From: Chth-196 sp044376515
Lineage (GTDB): Bacteria; Verrucomicrobiota; Verrucomicrobiia; Chthoniobacterales; Chthoniobacteraceae
Length of the DNA stretch: 63,004 bases
Direction: 5' to 3'
Assembly: GCA_044376515.1 (NCBI GenBank)
Contig: JBILKV010000003.1
Coordinates: 1 to 63,004 of the forward strand
Shown: in pieces, positions 1 through 8,423 of the stretch
Layout of the letters: each line of letters begins with the position of its first letter
How positions within the stretch are numbered: position 1 is the stretch's first letter
Notes under the pieces: model-generated
What the model was told of the DNA's origin: nothing
Databases searched by the model: none
The model's input: the letters and a program-made list of their open reading frames with translations, nothing else
Program-made: the position numbers and the translations under genes

Positions 1-676
1 TTGCGAGCCGGCGCGCGAACCCAGCCTTTCCATGGAAAAGGTTCATCAGGAGGGGCTTCTGCGGGGTGATCGTGTGGCTTCTCTTGCTGGGTGGACAATG
101 TTCGGAACCTGACCCGCTTTCCAAGGGAGGCGGGAAAGGTGGGTGTGTTCCTCAGAGGAGAGGTTGATTTTTTTGAGTGTGGGACGCGTTTTTCGCAAAA
201 AGTCGTTGCGTGCCCGTTCGCATCGTGCGATTCTGAAATCGTTCTGGGGGGAACAGCAGCCCTCCGAGTGCCAGATGGCCTCGGGGGGCTGCAATTTTTT
301 TGGTTTGTTCCGACCACGGTCTGCGGCCGCTACACGCCTGACCAGGTACTACGGTTCTGAAGGCTGCCCCCGTTCTTTCGGATCTCACTGCGTTAGCAAC
401 GGGTGATCTTGTACGAGGGGGGCTTGGATATTGATTTCTGGCGGGCCGAGGTGGCCTGATGTCGCGCGCGGAACTCGAAAAGTTCGCGTCTATCCAGAGG
501 TCGATTTCCATCTGCCCGCCGCAGACGGGCGGGAAATTGCCTCAAGCCGCGACACAGAGGTGGTCTCCGATCACCGCATCAAACAAAATCACCCGAATCT
601 GCCATATCTTCGTGCCGGCAACAGTGTTTGTGGACCGGATTTCAGGCGGAGAGTGCGAGCGTGGCTGGTGCATTGT
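1..676. other. Left-edge region without a supported gene
   Basis: No reading frame here has convincing coding character. The candidate frames overlap one another on both strands and match no family I recognise. A perfect 12-bp palindrome lies at 27-38 and a small GC-rich inverted repeat (CCCGCC/GGCGGG) at 515-533. The stretch lies downstream of the minus-strand methyltransferase gene, so it may hold that gene's 3' untranslated region, but I see no clear terminator with a T-run. Confidence 0.5.
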
Positions 677-1858
677 CTATGTGTCGAGCTTTGGCCATGC
701 AATCGGCAGGTACCGAGTGGGGGTGAAGTTAAATTGGTAGCCCAAGAGTATCAATCTGTTAAGTGCTTCAGAAGCAGGCGTTTCTTTAAAGAGCATGCCC
801 GTAATGTAGGAATAGGCCTTGCCAGTGATTTCACAGACGGTGTTGTGCATTTGAATTTGTTCAACGGTCTTGTCAAAACCTTCTACACCAGGTCGACATT
901 CTTGAGCGTTCCACTCCGGGTTGTAGAAGTCATTGAAGGTCTTGATTGCGAAAGACGGTAAACCCATCCCCAAAGCCATTTTCCTGATTTCGCGTTTCGA
1001 AAAAGTATACACGTAGTTAAAAGCTTGATCTTCCCACCAGTCGATATAGCTGCTGCCGATCTCTTCATGTGTCGAAGATTTCTTGATAGACACTTTTTCG
1101 CCGACTGCATCGGCTGGGATAATTTCTCTGTAGAAGTTTTCATTTCTTCCGACAGGCCAATCGATCACTTGGTCTTGAGGCTCTATGAAAAAAACGCCTT
1201 TTCTGGAAACCCTTAGCATTTCATAGATCGCCACCATGGGTCGGGGCATGTGATGAAGCGCCTCTTTGCATAGCACATAGTCGAAAGATTCGTTTTCCAG
1301 CGGTATGGATTCAGCGTTGATAGTTAAAAATTTGTCGACTATCTGCGCTTTGAAACCAGCTTCTAAATTTGAGCTCTCAAGGTTAGATGCGGTGACATCC
1401 GTTACACCGCCTTTTTTCAACAGGTACGCATCATGGCCGTAAGCGTCTCCAATGGTAAGCCAAGTGTCTTTGCTGTTCGCGAAGCATGAAACAAAGTCAA
1501 CCATTCGCGTAAACCTCCAAGCGCCAACGGTGGACTCTTGAAATGGCTGATAAGTTTCGTTTTTCTTTACATGCTTAAATTCGATTTCAACCTTTGAATT
1601 TGATGATTGTTTGAAAATCGATCGGTTGCGTAGTGCCTCTTGATAATCAGGTTTAATTTCTAGGCTTTTCTCAAAATGGATTTCGCTTTGTTCAATGAAT
1701 CCATTTTGTAAATACAAGAGCCCAAGTAAGTGATGCGCATGATGCGACAGAGGGAAAGCTTCTATCGCATATTTATAGCAATCATGCGCTTCCTGAAATT
1801 TATTCGTGATATGGAATGAAGTGCCTTTCTGAAGAAGGCTGCTGAGTTGTTCGTTCAT
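677..1858 (-). CDS. TPR-repeat protein fused to a class I SAM-dependent methyltransferase
   Basis: A 393-residue protein. Residues 1 to about 90 read as tetratricopeptide helices (alternating aromatic and small residues, an IKPDYQEAL-type end). From about residue 135 there is a Rossmann methyltransferase core: a motif-I-like TIGDAYGHDA, then DYVLCKEALHHMP near 194, typical of Methyltransf_11-type enzymes, and a following strand GVFFIEPQD. The C-terminal third is not recognised. The substrate is unknown; TPR-methyltransferase fusions often act on sugars or polypeptides. The DNA is clearly AT-richer than everything to its right, and its codon usage (many AAA, GAA and TTT) differs from its neighbours, which suggests acquisition by transfer. 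The gene stands alone on the minus strand. The ATG at 1858 is followed by a plausible helix, so I kept it as the start. Confidence 0.8.
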   Translation of the reverse strand: MNEQLSSLLQKGTSFHITNKFQEAHDCYKYAIEAFPLSHHAHHLLGLLYLQNGFIEQSEIHFEKSLEIKPDYQEALRNRSIFKQSSNSKVEIEFKHVKKNETYQPFQESTVGAWRFTRMVDFVSCFANSKDTWLTIGDAYGHDAYLLKKGGVTDVTASNLESSNLEAGFKAQIVDKFLTINAESIPLENESFDYVLCKEALHHMPRPMVAIYEMLRVSRKGVFFIEPQDQVIDWPVGRNENFYREIIPADAVGEKVSIKKSSTHEEIGSSYIDWWEDQAFNYVYTFSKREIRKMALGMGLPSFAIKTFNDFYNPEWNAQECRPGVEGFDKTVEQIQMHNTVCEITGKAYSYITGMLFKETPASEALNRLILLGYQFNFTPTRYLPIAWPKLDT

Positions 1859-2465
1859 GAGCGTTGTATTTTTATGCTAAACGTGATTTAAGGAGCCGGG
1901 CCGTAGCTTGTGTGTGTCGTCGGTCACTTCAAGCTTCACCATCGACTCTCGACTCAGAATATACCACTCCGGTGCGGCGGCTTTCTTGACTTGTAAGGTC
2001 ACGCTTGGCAAGTGGCTCTAAAGCGGATTTCAACATGAATTTCCCCCGGAGATCCGATCTTCCCTCGGTGGCTGTCACCGTTTCCGATTGCTTTCTTCTT
2101 CTTGAACTCGCGCGGCAGAGCGCTGAGGGGCGGTGGACAGGAATTTGTATTCCCAAAAACTACTCACCGCAAAGGGGCCGGATAGGTGGGGCTCGGCGGA
2201 CGGACATGGTCGGGTGGTGGCAGCACCGTCTGGCGCGTCCGTTGCGAAGGATGTGTCTGCACAGGGCGCCCCGTCGGCGACGTCACCGACCCTCGCGAGG
2301 ACGCGGCGCTTTTTGCCCGTCAACAGCCCTTGGCCCCGTGGGCGGCCCCCAGTACCGTGGTAAAGCACTAAGATTCCGGTGCCCCAAAGCCGAGAAAAAA
2401 CCTGCGTTTTCAAACCGGGTCGTGATTATGGCGTGGGGGATGGCGGACCGGCCACGGTGGCTGGC
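1859..2465. other. Gene-free spacer
   Basis: About 600 bases between the upstream end of the methyltransferase gene and the stop of the MacB-like permease. Frames of 60-156 codons exist on both strands but overlap one another, are rich in Arg, Gly and Pro as expected from GC-rich non-coding DNA, and show no domain. The segment next to 1860-1885 is AT-rich and could carry the promoter of the minus-strand methyltransferase. I see nothing else. Confidence 0.5.
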
Positions 2466-3683
2466 TCACTCGTAACGAAGCGCGTCGATCGGATCCAGCG
2501 CCGCCGCTTTTTTCGCCGGATACAAACCGAAAAAAACGCCGACACCCGCGCTGAAAAGGAAGGCGGCCACGATCGCATCCACCGAGGTGAGGGTCGGCCA
2601 TCCGGCGATCTGGGAGAGCGCCGTCGAGGTGCCAAGCCCGAGCAGGATGCCCACCACGCCGCCGAGCGAACTGAGGGCGACCGCCTCGATCAGAAACTGG
2701 GTGAGGATGTCCGACCCGTGGGCGCCAAGCGCGATGCGAATGCCGATCTCGCGGGTGCGTTCAGTGACGCTTACGAGCATGATGTTCATGATCCCGATGC
2801 CGCCCACTACAAGCGACACGCTCGCGATCGCACCCAGCAGCAGCCTCATGATTTTGGAGGTGGCCGTGGCCATCTCCGCGATCTCCTGCTGACTGCGGAC
2901 CATGAAATCATTCTCGCGATCGCCGCCGAGTCGGTGACGTTGCCGCAGGAGCGCTGTGATGGCCTGCACCACAGCCGCGGAACGCTCTTCGCTGGCGCAC
3001 TGCACCGAGATCATCCGCAGCGTCGTCACGCCGCTGAGCCGCTTCATCACGGTTGTGTAGGGGACAACCACCACGTCGTCCTGGTCGGTCCCGATCACGG
3101 AGGTGCCTTTGGCCTTGAGCACCCCGATGACCTGAAACGGAACATGCCGCACTCGGACGATTTGCCCCAGCGGATCCTCCTCGCCAAAAAGCTGTCTGAC
3201 GACCGTGGCGCCGACGACCGCAACCTTCGCCGCGGAGCGTACATCCTGTTCGGAGAAACCTGCGCCGGCCGTTAGTTCCCATTGCCGGATCTCGAAGTAT
3301 TCGGGTGCCTCACCAGTGACCGAGGTGGACCAGTTCTGGTTGCCAAAACCTAGCTGGGCGGAAACGCGGGTGCCCGGGCTGACGGCTAGCACGTCGGGCA
3401 CCTCCGCAGCGATCGCCCTGGCATCCTCGAGCTTGAGCGTACCCGCGCCGCCCATGCCCGACTGCACTCCGCCGCTCGAGAAGCTGCTTGGGAAAATGAG
3501 GATCACGTTCTGTCCGAGCGTGGCGATCTGGGCTTCCACCTGGGCCTTGGCGCCGTTGCCGATGCCGACCATGGCGACCACCGCGCCCACGCCGATGACG
3601 ATGCCGAGCATGGTCAGGGTGGAGCGCAGTTTGTTGCGTTGCAGCGCGCGTAGTGCGAGGCGGAAGGTGGCGAGCGGTGTCAT
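2466..3683 (-). CDS. MacB-like ABC transporter permease (FtsX family)
   Basis: A 405-residue inner-membrane permease of the MacB/LolC/FtsX class. A first transmembrane helix follows the motif LRALQRNKLRSTLTMLGI near the N-terminus. Then come a periplasmic MacB_PCD domain of about 220 residues and three C-terminal helices containing the family pattern SVTERTREIGIRIALGA, ending PAKKAAALDPIDALRYE. All of this is diagnostic of MacB permeases, which drive periplasmic substrates to a TolC-type duct without transporting across the inner membrane. The ATG at 3683 overlaps the stop of the ATPase gene as ATGA, which fixes the start; an upstream in-frame ATG at 3800 lies inside the ATPase gene. Here permease and ATPase are separate genes, unlike the fused E. 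coli MacB. The substrate is unknown. Confidence 0.93.
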   Translation of the reverse strand: MTPLATFRLALRALQRNKLRSTLTMLGIVIGVGAVVAMVGIGNGAKAQVEAQIATLGQNVILIFPSSFSSGGVQSGMGGAGTLKLEDARAIAAEVPDVLAVSPGTRVSAQLGFGNQNWSTSVTGEAPEYFEIRQWELTAGAGFSEQDVRSAAKVAVVGATVVRQLFGEEDPLGQIVRVRHVPFQVIGVLKAKGTSVIGTDQDDVVVVPYTTVMKRLSGVTTLRMISVQCASEERSAAVVQAITALLRQRHRLGGDRENDFMVRSQQEIAEMATATSKIMRLLLGAIASVSLVVGGIGIMNIMLVSVTERTREIGIRIALGAHGSDILTQFLIEAVALSSLGGVVGILLGLGTSTALSQIAGWPTLTSVDAIVAAFLFSAGVGVFFGLYPAKKAAALDPIDALRYE

Positions 3684-4441
3684 GGGTGGGCCCGCTCCAC
3701 GGCGGTTTGTGAGTGGAAATGCGCCAGTTGCTCGCGCGCGTCGAGGCGGTCCCCCACGCGGGAGTCGCTGCGCACAGCACCGTCGCGCATGACAATGCAA
3801 CGCCTGTTGTAGCGGGCAATGTCGGCCTCGTGGGTGACCATGACGATGGTGATGCCCCGGCTGTTGAGCGTCTGGAACACATCCATGATCTCAATGGAGG
3901 TGCGCGTGTCGAGATTGCCGGTGGGTTCGTCGGCAAGCAGCAGGGCGGGTTGGTTGACGAGGGCGCGCGCGATGGCCACACGCTGCTGCTGGCCCCCGGA
4001 AAGCTGGTTGGGATGATGATCGTAGCGCGTGGAGAGGCCGACCAGATCGAGCGCTTCCATCGCACGCCGCCGCATCTCCCGTGAGCTGATGCTGGTGCGG
4101 TTATACATCATCGGCAGTTCCACGTTCTCGACCGCCGAGGTACGCGTCAGGAGGTTGAAGCCTTGGAAGACAAAGCCGATTTTCTGATTGCGGATGTCGG
4201 CGAGGCCGTTGCGGTTGAGCGTGGAGACGTCGGTCCCGTCAAGTAGGTAACGGCCCGCGCTGGGCCGGTCGAGACAGCCGATGATGTTCATCATCGTAGA
4301 CTTGCCTGAACCGCTGGAGCCCATGACCGCCACAAATTCCCCGTGCTCGATTTGGAGGGAAACGTCCCGCACCGCGTGTAGGTCGAAGTCGCCCGTGTGG
4401 TAGGTTTTCCACACATGATCGAGTTGGATGACCGGGAGCAT
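3680..4441 (-). CDS. MacB/LolD-like ABC transporter ATPase
   Basis: A 253-residue nucleotide-binding subunit. It has Walker A GSSGSGKST at 41-49, a Q-loop near Q93, signature LSGGQQQ at 147-153, Walker B LLLADE at 167-172 and a switch histidine in VTHEAD. The subclass is that of MacB, LolD and YknY, which power mechanotransmission permeases. It lies between the adaptor gene (29 bp gap) and the permease gene (ATGA overlap), so the three form one complex with the TolC-like protein. The final 40 residues extend beyond the core fold and are not recognised. Confidence 0.95.
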   Translation of the reverse strand: MLPVIQLDHVWKTYHTGDFDLHAVRDVSLQIEHGEFVAVMGSSGSGKSTMMNIIGCLDRPSAGRYLLDGTDVSTLNRNGLADIRNQKIGFVFQGFNLLTRTSAVENVELPMMYNRTSISSREMRRRAMEALDLVGLSTRYDHHPNQLSGGQQQRVAIARALVNQPALLLADEPTGNLDTRTSIEIMDVFQTLNSRGITIVMVTHEADIARYNRRCIVMRDGAVRSDSRVGDRLDAREQLAHFHSQTAVERAHP

Positions 4442-4470
4442 TTCGGCGGGTTGCGTTGCGGCGCGACTCC

Positions 4471-5691
4471 TCAGCGGGTGCGGATGGGAATGCCGCTCAT
4501 CGGGTTGGAGGCGGGTTTGGGAACAGCGGTCGGCGGGGTTTTCACGCTGGTGACGAGGTTCGCTCCTTCCTCAAGTCCCTCGAGCACCTCGGTGTGGAGG
4601 TTGTCGGAAATGCCGAGTTTGATTTGAACGGGCTCAGGGGTGGTGGCGCCTGGTTTGAGCTGATGCACTTTCCGGTCCGGCCGCGCGCTTTTCGCGGGCC
4701 GTCCGCCCGGGCGCGCTTTTGGCTCGGAAGCGCCGCCTCCCCCGCCGCCTCCGCTGCCGGCGGCACGGGCGGCGCCCAGGGGCTCGGGGGGCCTGAAACG
4801 CAGCGCGGCGTTGGGAACGCGGAGGACGCCCCTGCGCTGCGCAACGACAATGGAGACGTTGGCGGTCATGCCCGGCTTGAGTTTGAGCTCCGGGTTGGCG
4901 ACGGCCACCAACACGTCGTAGGTCACCACGTTCTGGACGGTGACCGGTGAGTTGTGAATCTGTTCGACCTTTCCGCTGAAGGACGTGTACGGGAAGGCGT
5001 CTACGGTGAACTCAACCATTTGTCCCTCGGCGACGTTTCCAATGTCTGCCTCGGAGACCGCTGCGGAGATCTGCATGCTGGTCATGTCATTGGCGATGGT
5101 GAAGAGGTTGGGCGAGCTGAGGGCCGCGGCCACCGTCTGGCCGATGTCGACGGAACGCGCGATCACGGTGCCGTTGATTGGGGAGTAGATGGTGCAGCGG
5201 CTCAGGTCGACCTCGGCGCGTTTGAGCGATCCCTCCTTGATGCGGACGCCTGCCTGGGCCTGGCGCAGGCTGGCCCGTGCGGTGTCCAGATCCGCCTGCG
5301 TTCCGGCGTTTTGCCTGAGCAGCTCTTCCTTGCGCCGCGCGGTGATTTCGGCCAGTTCGAGTGTGGCCTTGGCGTTGGCGAGTTCCCCCTGCGCCTGCAG
5401 CACGATCGCTTCGTACGTGGCCGGATCGAGAATGGCGAGGATCTGTCCCTCCTTGACCATGGAATTGAAGTCGGCGTTGAGCTTGAAAATGGTTCCGGAA
5501 ATCTGCGAGCCCACCGTGACGTTGATGACCGGCTTGAGGGAACCAGTTGCGGTGACAACCTGGGTGATGTCCCCTCGGGCGAGTGTTTCGGTGTTGTACT
5601 CGGTCGCTGCCGGCTTTCGGTTTTTGTAGTACCACCAACCGCCGCCTCCTGCTGCACCAAGCAGTACCAGTAGCAAAAGAAGGCGTCTCAT
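4471..5691 (-). CDS. MacA-like periplasmic adaptor (HlyD/RND MFP family)
   Basis: A 406-residue membrane fusion protein. Residues 2-22 form an N-terminal membrane anchor. A first lipoyl/barrel strand segment (LARGDITQVVTATGSL) follows, then an alpha-helical hairpin of about 70 residues rich in Ala, Leu, Glu and Lys. The second lipoyl half (CTIYSPINGTVIARSVDIGQTV) and a beta-barrel with GKVEQIHNSP and LKPGMTANVSI come next. This bridges the inner-membrane MacB complex to an outer-membrane channel. Odd feature: roughly residues 308-345 are a Gly/Ala/Lys/Arg-rich linker, including seven consecutive glycines, inserted before the last membrane-proximal strands. The gene sits 38 bp after the TolC-like gene and 29 bp before the ATPase gene, consistent with one operon. 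Confidence 0.93.
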   Translation of the reverse strand: MRRLLLLLVLLGAAGGGGWWYYKNRKPAATEYNTETLARGDITQVVTATGSLKPVINVTVGSQISGTIFKLNADFNSMVKEGQILAILDPATYEAIVLQAQGELANAKATLELAEITARRKEELLRQNAGTQADLDTARASLRQAQAGVRIKEGSLKRAEVDLSRCTIYSPINGTVIARSVDIGQTVAAALSSPNLFTIANDMTSMQISAAVSEADIGNVAEGQMVEFTVDAFPYTSFSGKVEQIHNSPVTVQNVVTYDVLVAVANPELKLKPGMTANVSIVVAQRRGVLRVPNAALRFRPPEPLGAARAAGSGGGGGGGASEPKARPGGRPAKSARPDRKVHQLKPGATTPEPVQIKLGISDNLHTEVLEGLEEGANLVTSVKTPPTAVPKPASNPMSGIPIRTR

Positions 5692-5729
5692 CGTCGGGCG
5701 GGGTGGAGGTTGGCTGGGCGCGTGGCGCT

Positions 5730-7022
5730 CTATCTGGGGTAGGCCGTCTTGACGCGAAGTTCCTGAAAGGTGCCGCTGACCCGTTCCAGCGCCCGCAGTG
5801 CTACCTGATAATCAAGGCTCAGCGAAGTCAGGTCCAACCGGGCCGTGCTCAGATCCTGAAGGCCGAAGAGGACGTCCACACTTCTGGAGGTGCCGGCGGC
5901 GTACTGGTTTTGAAGGTCCTTGTAGCTTTGTTCGGCAGCGGCCACCTGCGCGCGGACAGCGGCAAGCGAACCCTTGAGGGTTTCGACATTCAGGCAGGCC
6001 TGCTTGACTTCGGCCTCGATTTTTTCCAGCAGCAACTCGCGCTGGAGGGAAGCCTTCTCGATCTCGGCCTGGGCGTTGACCAGCTCGATCTCCCGCTGGC
6101 CACCAGTGAAAAAGGGGACTTGAACCGCGATGGATGCGCTCCATGTCTCAGCCACGCTGCGGGGCGCCGACCGCGAGGAACCTTTCGCCACGATGGAGGG
6201 TGCATACTGCGCACGGAACTCCTGCCGGCGCAGTTCCGCTTGCTGGACGACAAGGGTGGACTGCCGCAGGTCCTCGCGCTGGGCGTACGCCTTGTTCAAG
6301 AGGCTGGCAAAGTCGGGCACGGTGGGGTGGCAGGGGAGGGGTTCGGCGACGCGGAAGGGCGTTTCCGGTCTCATGTTGAGAATGTTGCGGAGGGTATTGC
6401 GCCGGAATTCGAGGGCGTTTTCGGAGGTGATCAGCAGCCGTCTTGCGGCCTCCTTGCTGACGGTTGCGCGCAGGACATCGGTGCGGGTGACTTCACCGAC
6501 AACCGCCCTTTTCTGGGCGAGGGCCTCCTGCTCGGAGGCCAGCTCCAGGGACTGCCGGTTGACCTCCACCTGCCGTTCGCCCTTGAGCACTTCATAGTAG
6601 GCGGAGGTCACCCCGAAAAGCGTTTCGCGCACCGTGAAGTTGCGCGCCAGTCTGCTCGACTCTGCTGCGAGCCTGCCGCGTTTGTGTGCGGGAAAGACCG
6701 AGAGATCGAAGAGGGGTTGTTCGAGGGAGAAGGTGCCGGTGCTGGTGCCGGGGTCGCGGAGGGAGGTGCCGATGCGGCGGTGTTCAAGCCCGCCCCCGAA
6801 GACAGGTCCCATCCGGGTGAGAGCACTCCAGGGGAGGAGTTCCGCTTTGCGCACTTCCTGCAGGGCGATGCGGATGGTCTGGTCCGACTTGGCGGTGATG
6901 TCGTAGGCGTGCTCGAGCGTGACGAGGGGGGGCTCCTTCGACGGAGCGTTCTCAGCGCGGCCACGCGGAGCGGAGGCGGTGAGCAACCACAGGAGGGGTA
7001 GCAATACTCGAGGCGGGCGCAT
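5730..7022 (-). CDS. TolC-family outer-membrane efflux protein
   Basis: A 430-residue protein with a signal peptide (MRPPRVLLPLLWLLTASA). It has two similar halves dominated by long helices, each beginning with the AxxxNxxL-like pattern of OEP proteins (VTLEHAYDITAKSDQTIRIALQEV in the first; a helical repeat near the C-terminus ending LDYQVALRALERVSG). It should form the trimeric outer-membrane duct for the MacA/MacB-like proteins encoded just downstream. I chose the ATG at 7022 because it starts the signal peptide and lies 19 bases after the cytochrome stop codon; the longer frame up to 7112 would overlap the cytochrome gene and add no hydrophobic leader. Confidence 0.9.
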   Translation of the reverse strand: MRPPRVLLPLLWLLTASAPRGRAENAPSKEPPLVTLEHAYDITAKSDQTIRIALQEVRKAELLPWSALTRMGPVFGGGLEHRRIGTSLRDPGTSTGTFSLEQPLFDLSVFPAHKRGRLAAESSRLARNFTVRETLFGVTSAYYEVLKGERQVEVNRQSLELASEQEALAQKRAVVGEVTRTDVLRATVSKEAARRLLITSENALEFRRNTLRNILNMRPETPFRVAEPLPCHPTVPDFASLLNKAYAQREDLRQSTLVVQQAELRRQEFRAQYAPSIVAKGSSRSAPRSVAETWSASIAVQVPFFTGGQREIELVNAQAEIEKASLQRELLLEKIEAEVKQACLNVETLKGSLAAVRAQVAAAEQSYKDLQNQYAAGTSRSVDVLFGLQDLSTARLDLTSLSLDYQVALRALERVSGTFQELRVKTAYPR

Positions 7023-7041
7023 GGAGAGGGAGAGAACGCCC

Positions 7042-7479
7042 TCAGGGGTTGAAAAAAAACGGACTTTTCGGGTCCGCACCTGAAAGGACGAAGGCAAGCA
7101 GATCCAACACACCCGCCTGTGTAAGGGAATCGATCAACCCGCGCTTGGGTGGCGCATGCTTGGAGTGTTTGGAGTCGGAAAGGAGGTGGCCGAGCAATTC
7201 CTCGGGGGTGTAGGTCAGGCCGTGCCGCGTGAGGTCGGTGGCCGGGCCGTCGCCGTGGTTGCCCAGAGCGTGGCAACCGGCGCAGAGGTTGCGGTAGTGG
7301 GCGAGGCCGGTCTGGTAGTTGCGATGCCCCTCGAGGCCGACGGAAAGCACGCCGCCAAAGTCCGCGAGCGTCCAGTGCCTGGGGGCGGGTTCCTCCGCCG
7401 GCGCGGCAGGCGGCGAAGGCAGTGCCGCCGCCAGGAGTAGCGCGCCGGTCCGGAGGAACGTCCGCAGAACCCGGTTCAT
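7042..7479 (-). CDS. Small periplasmic mono-haem cytochrome c
   Basis: A 145-residue protein with a signal peptide (residues 1 to about 28, Ala-rich) and one haem-binding motif CAGCH. The segment after it (GNHGDGPATDLTRHG, then a helix EELLGHLL and the C-terminal LDLLAFVLSG) has the shape of a class I cytochrome c. I see no methionine after the CXXCH motif, so the usual Met axial ligand is missing; several histidines could replace it. It overlaps the mlaD gene by ATGA and sits between Mla-type and MacAB-TolC-type genes, an unusual place for an electron carrier. Redox partner unknown. Confidence 0.85.
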   Translation of the reverse strand: MNRVLRTFLRTGALLLAAALPSPPAAPAEEPAPRHWTLADFGGVLSVGLEGHRNYQTGLAHYRNLCAGCHALGNHGDGPATDLTRHGLTYTPEELLGHLLSDSKHSKHAPPKRGLIDSLTQAGVLDLLAFVLSGADPKSPFFFNP

Positions 7480-8348
7480 GGGGTTTTGCGGCTTTTGGAT
7501 TCGGATTCCGACACGGCGCGGTCCTTGTAGAAGAGGACGCCGGATTTACGCATGTTGTAGATGAGCGCCTTGAGATTGTCCGCGGTTTCCTTGTCATTGA
7601 CGAGCATCCCAAGCGGGCCCTTCCCGTCGGCGGCATTCTTGCTGAGCTTCTGGATCGAGTCAGCCACCTTGCCTGCTTTTTCCGAAACGGAGTGAAGGTC
7701 GCTCATCGTCTCGTTGGTTTTATTGAGCACGCTGTCCAGTGTGACGGAGGATTTTTTGAATGAGGAGGAGGTCTCCTTGATGTTGGAAATGGTCTCCTGA
7801 AGGTTTTGGACGTTCTGCTCGTTGAGGAGTTTCTCGTTGAGGGTCTGGGTGAGCGTCTGGATGTTTTTGAGGCCGATGGAAAGCTGGTCGAGCACCTCGG
7901 TGCCGCGCAGCGTCAACTCGTCAAAGCCGCCAGCGCGGCTTCCCTCGATGACCTCGCCCCCCTGGAGGACGTCGGAGGGGTCCATGTCGGATTCCGGGAT
8001 GACGTCAATGTATTTGTCGCCAAGCAGGTTGGCACTTCCCACCATGAAGCGGCTTTTGCGCGGGATGGAGATCTGGTTTTCAATCTTCAGGCGCACGGTC
8101 ACGCGATAGGACTCCTTCATCAGCTGGGGTTGGGAGGCGATGAATCCGACCTTCGCCCCGGCCAGCAATACGTCCGCACCGGAATACAGGCCGCTGACAT
8201 TGTTGAAGATGACGATTAGCTCGTAGGGCTTGTTGAGGGTGGTGCCCATGCGGCCAAAGGTCACCACCAGCACGGCCAGAATGCCCAGGCCAATGAACAA
8301 AAACAGGCCCACCAGTGTTTCGGTGGCTCGGAATTTTACTTTTGCCAT
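7476..8348 (-). CDS. mlaD: MlaD-like MCE-domain lipid-binding protein
   Basis: A 290-residue protein with one N-terminal membrane helix (about residues 11-32, GLFLFIGLGILAVLVV). An MCE domain follows (about 38-120: YELIVIFNNVSGLYSGADVLLAGAKVG, then a membrane-binding loop and NLLGDKYIDV). The C-terminal 150 residues are predicted long helices rich in Gln, Asn, Ser and Lys, as in larger MCE proteins that form a tunnel. The MCE hexamer binds phospholipid between the MlaFE transporter and the periplasm. It is transcribed after mlaF (75-bp gap) and overlaps the cytochrome gene by four bases. No MlaB (STAS) or MlaC homologue is in the cluster. Confidence 0.92.
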   Translation of the reverse strand: MAKVKFRATETLVGLFLFIGLGILAVLVVTFGRMGTTLNKPYELIVIFNNVSGLYSGADVLLAGAKVGFIASQPQLMKESYRVTVRLKIENQISIPRKSRFMVGSANLLGDKYIDVIPESDMDPSDVLQGGEVIEGSRAGGFDELTLRGTEVLDQLSIGLKNIQTLTQTLNEKLLNEQNVQNLQETISNIKETSSSFKKSSVTLDSVLNKTNETMSDLHSVSEKAGKVADSIQKLSKNAADGKGPLGMLVNDKETADNLKALIYNMRKSGVLFYKDRAVSESESKSRKTP

Positions 8349-8423
8349 GAGGTGAGGGGTGTGTTGAGAACGGTTGGGAAGGCGGGCTCCCGGAACGGAG
8401 GTTAGGTGGATTTTGCGGAGTGT

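Noticed and set aside
27..38. Perfect 12-bp palindrome TTTCCATGGAAA
   Set aside because: Short palindromes of this length are expected by chance in 63 kb, and no promoter or gene start lies next to it.
431..961. 176-codon plus-strand frame at the left edge
   Set aside because: Its right half lies over the methyltransferase gene on the other strand, and its left half has no recognisable protein pattern.
2005..2475. 156-codon plus-strand frame before the MacB-like permease
   Set aside because: It competes with several overlapping frames on both strands, is Arg-rich and shows no domain.
5583..7001. 472-codon plus-strand frame opposite the TolC-like gene
   Set aside because: Gly/Arg/Leu-rich shadow without a signal peptide; the minus strand has a complete OEP protein.
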